NCBI RefSeq assembly: GCF_040371755.1 | Contig: NZ_BAABWE010000011.1 | Location: 1-64,000, forward strand | DNA length: 64,000 nucleotides | Direction: 5' to 3' | Source: Bermanella sp040371755 | Lineage (GTDB): Bacteria > Pseudomonadota > Gammaproteobacteria > Pseudomonadales > Oceanobacteraceae | Shown: in pieces, positions 23,806 through 32,484 of the stretch | Layout: each line of letters starts with the position of its first letter | How positions within the stretch are numbered: position 1 is the stretch's first letter | Notes under the pieces: model-generated | Seen by the model: the letters and a program-made list of their open reading frames with translations, nothing else | What the model was told of the DNA's origin: nothing | Databases searched by the model: none | Program-made: the position numbers and the translations under genes

Positions 23806-25164
23806 TTAAGAAGGAATCAAGCCGTTTACGAGCACAATGACGACTGCCACTGGTGCAATAAACTTCAAAATAAAACGCCACACAGTATACATGAGCGGCG
23901 ATTCCATTCGTACTTCTTCCTGTACATCTTTACCGTTCATGACCCAACCAACAAACACCGCAATCAATAACCCACCAAGCGGCAACATGATATTAGCCGT
24001 TAGGAAATCAAGCACATCAAAGAAGTTTTTACCAAATAACGTATATTCAGCCCACAGATTAAACGACAGCAAGCTGCCAATACCCAGCAACCAAATAATA
24101 ATGCCAATCCAAGTAGCGGCTGAAACGCGACTCATGCCCTTACTTTCAACAGCCCACGCCACCACAGGCTCTGCCAGCGAAATGGCCGAACTTAAAGCTG
24201 CAAACGCCACCAATAAGAAAAACAAGGTACCAAACAAGGTGCCTGCTGGCATTTGTGAAAATGCTAATGGCAAAGTCTGGAATAATAAACCCGGCCCTGC
24301 CCCCGCCTCTAATCCGTTAGTGAAAACAATCGGGAAGATAACTAAACCCGCAATGATCGCAATCAAGGTATCCAGACCTGCAACCATCAAAACGGTTTTA
24401 CCCACAGACGCCTTTTGTGGCATGTAAGCCCCATACGCCATGATCGCTCCCATACCCAAACTTAATGTAAAAAAGGCATGACCCAACGCCACGATAATGC
24501 TTTCGTTATTAATTTTTGAAAAATCAAAACTGAACATAAAGTTGATACCCAGACCAAAACCTTCGGTGCTCATGGAATAGCCAAGTAACAACAATAAAAT
24601 TAAAAACAACATAGGCATAAGGACACTTATGGCTTTTTCTAATCCTTTATTCACCCCGCGAGACACTATGCCAATGGTTAGCACCATAAAAATAGTATGC
24701 CAGCCTAATAATGCCTCAGGATTCGCCAATAAATCACCAAACGTAGCGCCGACAGAATCACTGGTCGCCCCGTCGAAAACACCACCGGCCATACGAATAA
24801 CATACGCCAATGACCAACCAGCAATCACAGAATAAAAAGATAAAATCAAGAACCCAGCAATAGCCCCCATCCAGCCAATGCCACCCCAGAATTTAGGTGC
24901 CCCCTGATCCTTCACTAATGCGTGCATGGTATTAATTGGACTTTGGCGACCCAAGCGCCCCAGCGTCACTTCCGCAATCATCACGGGAATACCTATCAAA
25001 CAAATGCATAACAGATAAACCAAAACAAATGCGCCGCCGCCATTCTCACCAGCGATATAAGGGAACTTCCAAATATTTCCCAGCCCCACAGCAGAACCGG
25101 TTGCTGCTAAAATGAACAGCCAACGGCTGCGCCACAGTCCATGCATACTTTTCTGTTCTGCCAT
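23806..25164 (-). CDS. Sodium-dependent transporter, NSS (SNF) family
   Basis: The start is placed at the ATG complement of 25162-25164 (452 residues), with GAGA six bases upstream; further in-frame codons up to 25176 are poorly placed. About eleven or twelve membrane segments. The NSS hallmarks are the first helix AATGSAVGLGNIWKFPYIAGENGGGAFV (in part AVGLGNIWKFPY) that binds Na+ and substrate, and the unwound helix 6 region FFTLSLGMGAIMAYGAY. Bacterial NSS members import amino acids. The gene ends 9 bases before the ratA start codon. Confidence 0.9.
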   Translation of the reverse strand: MAEQKSMHGLWRSRWLFILAATGSAVGLGNIWKFPYIAGENGGGAFVLVYLLCICLIGIPVMIAEVTLGRLGRQSPINTMHALVKDQGAPKFWGGIGWMGAIAGFLILSFYSVIAGWSLAYVIRMAGGVFDGATSDSVGATFGDLLANPEALLGWHTIFMVLTIGIVSRGVNKGLEKAISVLMPMLFLILLLLLGYSMSTEGFGLGINFMFSFDFSKINNESIIVALGHAFFTLSLGMGAIMAYGAYMPQKASVGKTVLMVAGLDTLIAIIAGLVIFPIVFTNGLEAGAGPGLLFQTLPLAFSQMPAGTLFGTLFFLLVAFAALSSAISLAEPVVAWAVESKGMSRVSAATWIGIIIWLLGIGSLLSFNLWAEYTLFGKNFFDVLDFLTANIMLPLGGLLIAVFVGWVMNGKDVQEEVRMESPLMYTVWRFILKFIAPVAVVIVLVNGLIPS

Positions 25165-25322
25165 GAGCATTCTCAATATATTTGTGTTGGGCTTATTGTC
25201 TTTAATTTTTTAGGCTATCTCAAGGAAATCACCTATACATATGGGCCAATGGCTTAAATTACCTTAAAAATCCGCTATTTAGCGCGTATCTTTTTGGCGA
25301 ATTCGCCCCTATAATCGCAACC

Positions 25323-25808
25323 ATGGCAAAGAGTAAGAAAAAAACTAAAAATACCGGCTCCAGCATTTGCGAAAACCGCCGCGCCCGTCACGATTACCTA
25401 CTCAGTGAAAAAACCGAGTGTGGGCTTGCCCTGCTCGGCTGGGAAGTTAAAAGCATCCGTGCTGGTAAAGCTCAACTTGTGGACGCCTTTGTGCAAATCC
25501 ACCAAGGAGAGGCTTTTCTTCACGGCGCCAACATCACACCACTGAATACCGCCAGTACCCACGTGATTTGTGAACCACGTCGTCAGCGAAAATTACTACT
25601 TAAACGTAAAGAAATCGACAAGTTCGAAATGAACGCCAATGCCAAAGGATACACCTTGGTTGCCTTAGAAATGTACTGGAAAGGCCCATATGTCAAATGC
25701 AAAATTGCCCTAGGTAAAGGTAAACAAGCACACGACAAGCGTGAATCTGACAAGCAAAAAGATTGGAACAAACAAAAAGAGCGTATTATGAAGCACAACG
25801 TACGCTAG
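25323..25808 (+). CDS. smpB: SsrA-binding protein SmpB
   Basis: 161 residues, normal length. SmpB binds tmRNA and brings it to stalled ribosomes. The conserved segments are ENRRARHDYLL, GLALLGWEVKSIRAGKAQL, FLHGANITPL, RQRKLLLKRKEI, and the basic C-terminal tail KGKQAHDKRESDKQKDW. It lies 160 bases upstream of its partner RNA ssrA. Confidence 0.97.
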   Translation: MAKSKKKTKNTGSSICENRRARHDYLLSEKTECGLALLGWEVKSIRAGKAQLVDAFVQIHQGEAFLHGANITPLNTASTHVICEPRRQRKLLLKRKEIDKFEMNANAKGYTLVALEMYWKGPYVKCKIALGKGKQAHDKRESDKQKDWNKQKERIMKHNVR

Positions 25809-25827
25809 AAGTTAAAACCAGAAAATC

Positions 25828-25864
25828 AAAACCGCTTATTCTAAACAGAACAAGCGGTTTTTTT
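25828..25864 (+). terminator. Rho-independent terminator of smpB
   Basis: AAAACCGCTT pairs with AAGCGGTTTT around a 14-base loop and is followed by a T-run. Confidence 0.85.
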
Positions 25865-25917
25865 ATGCAAAACAAATACTTAAAGGCATATATATTCTTC
25901 ATCGTAAGATTATCACC

Positions 25918-25946
25918 TTGTAAAACCCGCACTTCGCCCATACAAT
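25918..25946 (+). promoter_or_regulatory. Sigma-70 promoter of ssrA
   Basis: TTGTAA (25918-25923), a 17-base spacer and TACAAT (25941-25946) lie about 20 bases before the mature tmRNA 5' end. Confidence 0.6.
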
Positions 25947-25967
25947 CCACTTAACCAAAAAGCTTTT

Positions 25968-26325
25968 GGGGACGATTTTGGATTCGACGCCGATGATGAA
26001 GCTTGAGGTGCATGTGGTGAGGGTATAGCGATCACCTAAATCCCCGTTGTACATTTTAATAGTCGCAAACGACGAAAACTACGCACTAGCGGCTTAATTG
26101 CCCGCTAACCTCCGAGTCTGGATGCTTATGGACAGACAACGAGGGCATCGCAGCATAAGCTCGCACGGGAGGCTCGCCTAAGGCCAAACTGCTAAATAGT
26201 ATTAGGCTCGCCCTAAACGCCCTGTCTCTCGGGCCGTGATGGGTTAATCTAGTAGAGTGACTAAACATGTAGAGCCGATAGGGGAGTGTTGGCGGACGCG
26301 GGTTCGAACCCCGCCGTCTCCACCA
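25968..26325 (+). ncRNA. ssrA: Transfer-messenger RNA (tmRNA)
   Basis: The 5' end GGGGACGATTTTGGATTCGA and the 3' end GGTTCGAACCCCGCCGTCTC-CACCA form the alanyl tRNA-like domain (acceptor GGGGAC with GTCTCC). The 3' CCA is encoded, at 26323-26325. The tag open frame is at 26065-26097 and reads ANDENYALAA followed by TAA, preceded by the resume Ala codon context AGTCGCAAAC. About 358 bases, usual size. It rescues stalled ribosomes together with SmpB. Its 3' end is a classic integration target, and an island starts right after it. Confidence 0.97.
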
Positions 26326-26331
26326 AAATCA

Positions 26332-26365
26332 AAAACCCAAGTAGTTGATCTACTTGGGTTTTTTT
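26332..26365 (+). terminator. Terminator of ssrA
   Basis: AAACCCAAGTAG-TTGAT-CTACTTGGGTTT followed by six more Ts directly after the tmRNA 3' end. Confidence 0.9.
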
Positions 26366-26435
26366 CTTAAATAACAATGAACCATCAAAGGGTATGTCTA
26401 CAATCTGACTACACCATTGAGTTAACAGGACTAGG

Positions 26436-27476
26436 ATGTTCGATTTTACGCATGCATATATAAAAGAATCTTTCGCAAACTTCATTGGCAATAAAGCCAG
26501 AAATGAAGAGATTTTTTTATCATCCTCCCCTCTTACGCATGACCAAACGCTAGATAAGCATCTAATGCACTTGTTTCTGGACGCATTCCTATCCACTCAA
26601 GGTAGCTTTGTATTTCATCACGAAGAAGATATAAACCTCAACGAAGCCTACATTCATACTGATGAGTATTTTGCTGGGAAATACAGCCTTCATTCACTCG
26701 CCAATAAATTATCAAAATTGCTATACAGGGTGAGCACCCACCCAAACATTTTAAGTGGCGAGCTATTCATAACTAGAATTAACGACATCCGAATAAACAA
26801 AAAGCAACACGACATAATCGGCATATTCAAATCAGAACAAAAGAAAAACCTAATTCATCTAGAGCAATCTGATACAAAATTAAATGCAAAGGTTATTTCA
26901 GGCATTAGCCCTGACGCATTAGATAAAGGAGCAATCATAGTTCCTGCCAACGCTGGATATCGAATTTTCATATTCAACAGGAAAAAGGCTGATTCTATTT
27001 ACTGGAATGAATCATTTCTTGGGTGTATTCCAGAGAAAGACACCTTCCTAAAAACGAAGCACTGCATAGATGCATGCCTACAATTTCATAAGAAGCACCT
27101 TACCCCGTCAGAAAACCCTAAAAGCTCGATTGAGATTAATAATTCCATCTACCAGTATTTCAACGAAAACAAGAAATTTTCCTCTTCGGATTTTGCTGAG
27201 AGCATCGGCCTAACAAAGGCACAAACCTCTGAATTTCACGACCACATCGAAAGATATGAAAGCAAAAATAATATAAAGCTATCATCCACATTCAAATTAG
27301 ATTCAACACTTGATAAAAAACTGCAATCAAAACTAAAGAAAAACTTAAAACTAGATAACTCAATAGAGATAAAAATCCCACTAAACGAAGATTCTGCAAA
27401 GAAGAATATTGAAAAGGGGTATGACAATTCTAGAAAGATGAGTTACTACAAAATCTATTTTCACGAAGAGAGCTAA
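26436..27476 (+). CDS. Nucleoid-associated protein (NdpA/YejK-like) in defence cassette
   Basis: 346 residues; ATG preceded by AGGACTAGG. Resembles the 37-kDa nucleoid-associated protein family. The visible cues are the N-terminal segment with HTDEYFAGKYSLHSLANKL, the L-S-G-E-L-F-I region, a central GIFKSEQKKNLIHLEQ, LDKGAIIVPA and YRIFIFNRKKADSIYWNESFLGC, which parallel the ordered blocks of YejK. The C-terminal 100 residues are Lys/Ser-rich and helical. YejK-type proteins bind nucleoid DNA. It is the first gene of a three-gene unit (9 bases to the next), so its role is probably tied to the downstream GAPS4-like pair. Low GC relative to the core genes around it. Confidence 0.65.
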   Translation: MFDFTHAYIKESFANFIGNKARNEEIFLSSSPLTHDQTLDKHLMHLFLDAFLSTQGSFVFHHEEDINLNEAYIHTDEYFAGKYSLHSLANKLSKLLYRVSTHPNILSGELFITRINDIRINKKQHDIIGIFKSEQKKNLIHLEQSDTKLNAKVISGISPDALDKGAIIVPANAGYRIFIFNRKKADSIYWNESFLGCIPEKDTFLKTKHCIDACLQFHKKHLTPSENPKSSIEINNSIYQYFNENKKFSSSDFAESIGLTKAQTSEFHDHIERYESKNNIKLSSTFKLDSTLDKKLQSKLKKNLKLDNSIEIKIPLNEDSAKKNIEKGYDNSRKMSYYKIYFHEES

Positions 27477-27485
27477 AGGGAACCT

Positions 27486-28436
27486 ATGTCTGAGTGGTCA
27501 AAAAAAATTGGGGAATATGGTGAAGAAGTCACCGAAAAATTTCTTGAAATTATTGGATGGATCCACCCGGAAAAAGGGCTTGATATTGATTGCTCGGATC
27601 CTCAGAAGCATAAACTCGCTTCATCTAAATCAGATAGAAAAAAACATGGGCTCGATTTCCTACATTATCAAACATCACCCTTTTTCGACCATACTCTAGA
27701 CATTCATTGTATTTCATCAAAATACAAAGCCGAGAAATATCCTTCAAGCCCTATAAATGATTTCAAAAATCATCTAATTGACCTAGCTACAACAATGGAA
27801 TGCTTCGAAAAAAGCAATGAACTGAAAGAAATAAAAAAAGACCTAGGAGGCCGAGCCAGAAAAGTTCGAATAAGCGGAATATTAATCTGGCTTCACAGTA
27901 ATAAATCTGGTAGAGAGTATGACGATTTACTAGAGGAAGTTAGCAAGATTCAACTACCCTCAGACGTTAAATTCAAACACCCGATATATCTAGTTGACAA
28001 CAAACAAGCAAACTTTATATACAGTTGTCACCAATTTATGAAGCTGAATTACCCCAACCAAAAGATTTCATATTTTTATCAAAAGACTGGGAATAACAAC
28101 ACAGCAACAACTGAACGGTTTTTCTCAGGCTGCCAACTTCCAGTAAACCTAATTACTTCTGGAATTTATATCTTTAAAGCTGAAGACACCTCCATCCAAA
28201 AAAATTCCTTATGTTTCATAACCAATACCCCCTTCTCCAAAGATAATTTAGATAAAATTATCGGCTTAGCTCACGATATATCACAAGATCTTTCGAGCAA
28301 TATAACTATTGCCTTTGAAGACTATAACGCGCTATACAACAAAAATGATGTAAGTAAAGCGCTTCTAGGGTTTTCCGATGACTCCTTTACAAAAAAAATC
28401 ACTATTACCAATATAAATCAAAATGGAGCAGGCTAA
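27486..28436 (+). CDS. GapS4a-like anti-phage protein (PD-(D/E)xK nuclease-like)
   Basis: 316 residues. The N-terminus MSEWSKKIGEYGEEVTEKFL, a later GLDIDC and K-K-H-G-L-D-F, and LDIHCISSKYK resemble what I recall of GapS4a of the GMT-encoded anti-phage system 4 (GAPS4). The spacing of Glu13/14, Asp57 and Lys79 fits a PD-(D/E)xK nuclease core, with Ser-Lys in place of the more usual Glu-x-Lys. A conserved CxxK-type catalytic triad is inferred, not proven. It overlaps the next gene by one base (TAATG) and follows the NdpA-like gene by 9 bases, indicating one operon. GAPS4 restricts phage in published work; activity here is inference. Confidence 0.6.
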   Translation: MSEWSKKIGEYGEEVTEKFLEIIGWIHPEKGLDIDCSDPQKHKLASSKSDRKKHGLDFLHYQTSPFFDHTLDIHCISSKYKAEKYPSSPINDFKNHLIDLATTMECFEKSNELKEIKKDLGGRARKVRISGILIWLHSNKSGREYDDLLEEVSKIQLPSDVKFKHPIYLVDNKQANFIYSCHQFMKLNYPNQKISYFYQKTGNNNTATTERFFSGCQLPVNLITSGIYIFKAEDTSIQKNSLCFITNTPFSKDNLDKIIGLAHDISQDLSSNITIAFEDYNALYNKNDVSKALLGFSDDSFTKKITITNINQNGAG

Positions 28437-29545
28437 TGGAGAAGGATATCCAGAAAAAAAAGAAACTACCATACGGAGACGAATTAAAACTTTTGCTATC
28501 TCAGCCAGAGCTAAGTGAAAGCTATTTACGGGGATTTCTTCAAAGCAACGGCATATTCACAGGGCTGAAAAGTAAATCTAGCACTGTGCCACTACTGTGC
28601 TCCACACTTTTAGCACCAACTGCTTACAGTGACTTAATAGACCACCGAAGGGAAAAGGAAAACAAAACCAAGCATAGATCTGAAAACCTAACTTGCTCTA
28701 CAAACGAGACTTTAAAAGAGGTTTTACCAGATTTAAACATTGAAGAAACATGCGCTTCTGAGTTTAATGAATATGTATTTACCGTAAGTCCAGAGCTATC
28801 AATGGTGAATAACGACCAAAATCACTTCTCTATTGAGTATGAGATTGAGGAAAACAATCACATTGATGCATGGACCGAACACAATAAAAAGCACAAAGCC
28901 TCTGTTGAATTTAAGAAAGATAAAACCGGCAGCATAGAAATACTCACCCAAAGCACATACACAGGAAAACCAACTGAAGAAATTAATAAAAAGATTTTAT
29001 CGCAAGTAAAGAGTAGCCTAAGAGCGAACAACAAAATTGAAGACAAAGAGAGCAGAGTACTATTTTCGAGCTTCGATAACAAAAATCGAATTCAATTTAT
29101 ATGGGAGACTACATCAGGCCTCAATAACGCTGATATAAAATTCACGAAGATATCTGACATAGATCTAAAGGCAGATGATAGTAAGTCACCCCCTTCAACA
29201 CTAAATATTGACTGGATGAAGGATAAGATTAATCGTATGCACCTGAATGGAGAAGCACTTCAAAACACTGTATTTCTTTCAAACAAGCAATATTATGACT
29301 ACTTATTAATATGGCGTGTAGAAGCATACTTCACTTTTGACCTATTAAATTCCAAGGGCAGGTTTAAAGCAACATTTCAATTCTCCAATTTCCCAAAATC
29401 AGAGAGTGGCGAGTTTGTTATTGAAATTGATAGCATTACTCCCGACAAGGAATATAAAAGCGTTTCTAAATCAGCGATACGTAAAGTACTTCTAGAAAAG
29501 CTCAGCGATCATAAGCTTTCAATATATGAGAAGTACTCTAGTTAA
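28436..29545 (+). CDS. GapS4b-like anti-phage partner protein
   Basis: 369 residues, start coupled to the stop of the preceding gene. It has the layout I associate with GapS4b. An N-terminal KLPYGDELKLLLSQPELSES, then LRGFLQSNGIFTG and VPLLCSTLLAP form a helical domain reading like a 'low-numbered' sensor region. A central beta-rich segment follows, with INKKI and RVLFSSFDNKNRIQFIWETT, and a C-terminal part has WMKDKINRMHLNGEAL and NKQYYDYLLIWRVE. No catalytic motif is visible. It probably works as a complex with the upstream nuclease-like protein. The last codons overlap the end of an opposite-strand integrase remnant. Confidence 0.6.
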   Translation: MEKDIQKKKKLPYGDELKLLLSQPELSESYLRGFLQSNGIFTGLKSKSSTVPLLCSTLLAPTAYSDLIDHRREKENKTKHRSENLTCSTNETLKEVLPDLNIEETCASEFNEYVFTVSPELSMVNNDQNHFSIEYEIEENNHIDAWTEHNKKHKASVEFKKDKTGSIEILTQSTYTGKPTEEINKKILSQVKSSLRANNKIEDKESRVLFSSFDNKNRIQFIWETTSGLNNADIKFTKISDIDLKADDSKSPPSTLNIDWMKDKINRMHLNGEALQNTVFLSNKQYYDYLLIWRVEAYFTFDLLNSKGRFKATFQFSNFPKSESGEFVIEIDSITPDKEYKSVSKSAIRKVLLEKLSDHKLSIYEKYSS

Positions 29546-29750
29546 GAGGATTAAATCGAATTGCATCCTGAAAGTGTTCCGGAGCAAAGTGGGCATATCT
29601 CATTGTTACAGTAATCGAACTATGCCCCATAATTATTTGTAATGCTAAAATATTGCCGCCATTCATCATAAAGTGACTTGCAAAGCTATATCGCAACACA
29701 TGAGATGACTGCCCTTTGGGTAGTTCGACCACTGACTTCGCTAGTGCTCT
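29538..29750 (-). pseudogene. C-terminal stub of a P2/P4-type tyrosine integrase
   Basis: About 70 codons remain, beginning after an in-frame stop (complement of 29751-29753). They encode the catalytic end of a phage integrase: LPKGQSSHVLRYSFASHF (box II H-x-L-R), IIMGHSSI (His) and TMRYAHFAPEHF (nucleophile Tyr). The N-terminal DNA-binding and core-binding domains and the box I Arg are gone, so it cannot recombine. Together with ssrA on the other side it marks the neighbouring cassette as a former integrative element or satellite. Confidence 0.8.
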
Positions 29751-29889
29751 TTAAAATCCACTAAATAATAAGCTAAAATCACCCCATTTTAAAAGGCGAT
29801 GCAAGGTTTAGAAGATAACTAGCGGTTTAACTTAGTAGTTTGTTATAAGGCAGGAAGATGTGCAAGGTAACAAGTAAGATCCTATAAAA

Positions 29890-29912
29890 ATGCCCTATAA
29901 AAAATAGGGCAT
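29890..29912. terminator. Terminator between the ssrA island and mscS
   Basis: ATGCCCTAT-AAAAA-ATAGGGCAT with T-runs on both strands; serves mscS on the minus strand. The bases between 29751 and 29889 show no gene and no copy of the tmRNA 3' end that could be an attachment site. Confidence 0.85.
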
Positions 29913-29957
29913 TTTTTTGCAAAATAGTATTCATAACAACAGCGTATTTATGAAAGT

Positions 29958-30800
29958 TTATTTAGCTGTGTCTGGTGTTTCATTCACCACAATAACTTTA
30001 CGGTGGGGGAATGGAATCTCAATGTCATTTTCATCTAAGGCTTTTTTGATTAGCTCTGGCACGCTATAAAGCACGTCAAAGTAGTTTTCGCCGTTACAGA
30101 ATGGACGCACAATAAAATCTACTGAGCTGTCATTAAGTGTTTCTACTTCAACAAAAGGCGCGGGGGTTTTCAGGATGTGCGGGTGGTTTGCTAAAACGCC
30201 ATCAATAACCGCGCGGGCTTTATCTATATTTTCTGCGTAAGCAATACCAAAACGCATATCTACACCACGCACAGGGTGATGGGAGTGATTGATGATTTGC
30301 TGGCCCCAAATTTGGCTATTTGGAATGATAATCTGTTGGTTGTCGAAGGTTTGTAGAATAGTAGTAAACATATCTATTTCAGTCACATTACCAAAACGTC
30401 CGGCCGCATCAATGAAATCACCTACTTTATAAGGGCGGAAAATAAGTAACATTACACCCGCTGCAAGGTTGGACATGGCTCCTTGCAATGCCAAACCAAC
30501 CGCTAAACCTGCCGCACCCAAAAGCGCCACAATAGAGGCCGTTTGTACGCCAAAACGATTTAATACCGCGATAATAACGAAGGCTAAAATGATGTAGCGT
30601 GTAACGCTACCTAAAAAACGAAATAAAGTGTCATCTAATTGAGGGTGTTTTTTACTGATGCCAATCACCAGTTTATTTGCACTGCTAGCAACCCATAGCC
30701 CGATAAGCAAAATCACGATGGCAAGCAGAATGTTCGTGGCCCAATCGAGAGCGACAGGGAAGTATTGGTTAACGTCTAGGTTTGTGAGCAATTCCGACAC
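29958..30800 (-). CDS. mscS: Small-conductance mechanosensitive channel MscS
   Basis: 280 residues, close to E. coli MscS (286). Three N-terminal membrane helices; the pore helix 3 region reads ALLGAAGLAVGLALQGAMSN-LAAGVMLLIFRPYKVGD with the Gly/Ala packing pattern. A cytoplasmic beta domain (VTEIDMFTTILQTFDNQQIIIPN) and the alpha/beta cage follow. It opens on membrane stretch during hypo-osmotic shock, which complements the ectoine system elsewhere in this window. Ends ...IEIPFPHRKV as typical. Confidence 0.95.
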   Translation of the reverse strand: MSELLTNLDVNQYFPVALDWATNILLAIVILLIGLWVASSANKLVIGISKKHPQLDDTLFRFLGSVTRYIILAFVIIAVLNRFGVQTASIVALLGAAGLAVGLALQGAMSNLAAGVMLLIFRPYKVGDFIDAAGRFGNVTEIDMFTTILQTFDNQQIIIPNSQIWGQQIINHSHHPVRGVDMRFGIAYAENIDKARAVIDGVLANHPHILKTPAPFVEVETLNDSSVDFIVRPFCNGENYFDVLYSVPELIKKALDENDIEIPFPHRKVIVVNETPDTAK

Positions 30801-30947
30801 TGTAATATTCCTTTCTAATAAATAAGTCGATAAACGATTAAATTCTGCGCAGATACTAGGTCTAAGCGTTGTTAATGTAAAGCTGTATTGCTTGGCTGTT
30901 TATACAGCAAAACAATTAGGTAAGTTTTAAAAAATAGTCAGTAAAAA

Positions 30948-30980
30948 AATGCCCTACTCCTTTTGCTGGAATAAGGCATT
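30948..30980 (-). terminator. Terminator of the DsbA-like gene
   Basis: AATGCC ... GGCATT with a 21-base loop and a T-run on the minus strand, 24 bases after the stop. Confidence 0.7.
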
Positions 30981-31003
30981 TTTCATTGTGATGCGAAGGC
31001 TTT

Positions 31004-31624
31004 CTACACTAAATTAGTAAGGTACTCTTTCCACTTAGCAGTTTTACCGTAGTAAGAGCCGTGTGGTAAGCGAGTTAATTTGCCATCTTGTTCGATGATT
31101 AACGTTGGGTAACCGCTGACTTGTAGCTGCCCCATTAAACTATGGCTTTTTTGTATTTCTTTAGTCATGGCAGGTTCAGCACCTGCCATTTTATCTTTCC
31201 AAATCCCGCCATCAAGTCCAAGTGTTACCGCTAAGGCTTGTAACGCTTCGGGCTTATCCAATGATTTGCCATCTTGATAATGGGCTTGTTGAATCGCCTT
31301 TAACATTGTGTGTGGCTCAACACCCATTTCAATACCAACCATGAATGCTTGAATTGGTAGGTAAGAGTCCACAACAAACTCATCGGTACTCGCTACTCTT
31401 GCTTTGTATGCATCACCAAAGTGTGCTTTTGTCATGGCTGCTATTTGAGCGTCAGCCTGCAAAATATGCTGTCTGAAAGCGGGCTCAATGGCACGCTTTG
31501 GAATCATGCCACCTGGGTGGTAAGCAATCTCGAACTTTCCCATATTCGCTAGTATTTCAATTAAAGAGGTTGCGCCATAACACCAACCACACATTGGATC
31601 GAAAAAGTAATGAACGTTTACCAT
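31004..31624 (-). CDS. DsbA-family thioredoxin-fold protein (cytoplasmic)
   Basis: 206 residues without a signal peptide: VHYFFDPMCGWCYGATSL carries the C-G-W-C redox motif at residues 12-15, and SGYPTLIIEQDG near the C-terminus contains the cis-Pro loop. The P-M-C-G-W-C variant is typical of the FrnE/'DsbA family protein' branch rather than periplasmic DsbA. Its start overlaps the end of the upstream MBL-fold gene by 7 bases, so the two are translationally coupled and likely act together. Substrate unknown. Confidence 0.85.
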   Translation of the reverse strand: MVNVHYFFDPMCGWCYGATSLIEILANMGKFEIAYHPGGMIPKRAIEPAFRQHILQADAQIAAMTKAHFGDAYKARVASTDEFVVDSYLPIQAFMVGIEMGVEPHTMLKAIQQAHYQDGKSLDKPEALQALAVTLGLDGGIWKDKMAGAEPAMTKEIQKSHSLMGQLQVSGYPTLIIEQDGKLTRLPHGSYYGKTAKWKEYLTNLV

Positions 31625-32484
31625 TTCATTTCACCTTTATGTACTTTCGCGGCGATGCTTAGGTTTAATGCTCCTTGAGCATTTGGGTATGTGGCAGACA
31701 TTGTTTTGATAAACTCTGCACTATCTTTGCTGTCTTGCTTCACTTTTTGAAACGTGTTGATGTATTCAAGAGAGTAAGCAATGTTATCCACCGTTAACTT
31801 AGTACCTTGAGACATATGGCCCGGAACAACTGTGGTTGGCTTAAGATCTATCATTTCTTTCAGTTGTGCTTTCCATGCTGTTTGAGATTCATCAGATTGC
31901 GCGTCTGCCATCCACAAATGCATGTTACCGAATATGGCTACGTTACCGACAATCGCTTTGCTTGACGGTATCCAAAGATAAGGGCGATGAGCCAATACTC
32001 CTTCAGTACCGCGAATCTCAATAGTCTGACCATCAACCGTCAAAATAGGCTTGGTGTAAACCACTGGAACAATAGGGTTTACAGGGGCATTAACACCCAT
32101 TTTAGGCCCCCAGAATCCAACCTTACCCGCCATTTTCTTTTTAAGTACGGCCCTTACCGCTGGTGTGGTGATAATGTCCGCTTTCGGGAAAATCTCATGT
32201 AATGTTTCAGCACCAAAGTAATAGTCAGGATCTGCTTGGCTGATAAAAATGGTTTTCAGTTCTTTATTGGAATCCAGTACTTTCGCTGCAATGCGCAAGG
32301 CATCTGCTTTAGTGAAGCCAGCATCAATTACCATGGCTTCTGTTTCACCGTATACCACAGTTGACGTCACGCCGAAGCTGGTCGGTGCGCCATTGTATAC
32401 ATCTAAAGTCAGAGCTTTTGAGTCTGTTGCAAAGGCTGAGTGAGCCATAAGGGCAGAAACGACTAAGGTAATCAGTTTTTTCAT
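31618..32484 (-). CDS. Exported MBL-fold protein with degenerate metal motif
   Basis: The start is the ATG complement of 32482-32484 (288 residues, MKKLITLVV), with GGAG upstream; a TTG at 32496 is less likely. Signal peptide ends at ...HSAFA. The metallo-beta-lactamase fold is clear (VYGETEAMVIDAGF, later VVPGH), but the canonical H-x-H-x-D-H reads S-Q-A-D-P-D-Y-Y-F: three of the four ligand positions are changed to Gln, Asp and Tyr while the Asp is kept. The second-site V-P-G-H and the N-M-H-L-W-M-A-D segment remain. It may bind one metal or act non-hydrolytically. Operon with the DsbA-like gene and divergent from a LysR regulator. Confidence 0.85.
   Translation of the reverse strand: MKKLITLVVSALMAHSAFATDSKALTLDVYNGAPTSFGVTSTVVYGETEAMVIDAGFTKADALRIAAKVLDSNKELKTIFISQADPDYYFGAETLHEIFPKADIITTPAVRAVLKKKMAGKVGFWGPKMGVNAPVNPIVPVVYTKPILTVDGQTIEIRGTEGVLAHRPYLWIPSSKAIVGNVAIFGNMHLWMADAQSDESQTAWKAQLKEMIDLKPTTVVPGHMSQGTKLTVDNIAYSLEYINTFQKVKQDSKDSAEFIKTMSATYPNAQGALNLSIAAKVHKGEMKW

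Noticed and set aside
26261..26596. 111-codon leftward frame over the tmRNA end and NdpA-like gene
   Set aside because: Its terminal residues VETAGFEPASANTP are the familiar antisense translation of a tRNA-like TPsiC arm; it is a spurious frame.
26326..29957. Complete prophage or intact integrative element
   Set aside because: Only three cargo genes and an integrase stub; no structural phage genes, no visible second ssrA attachment repeat.
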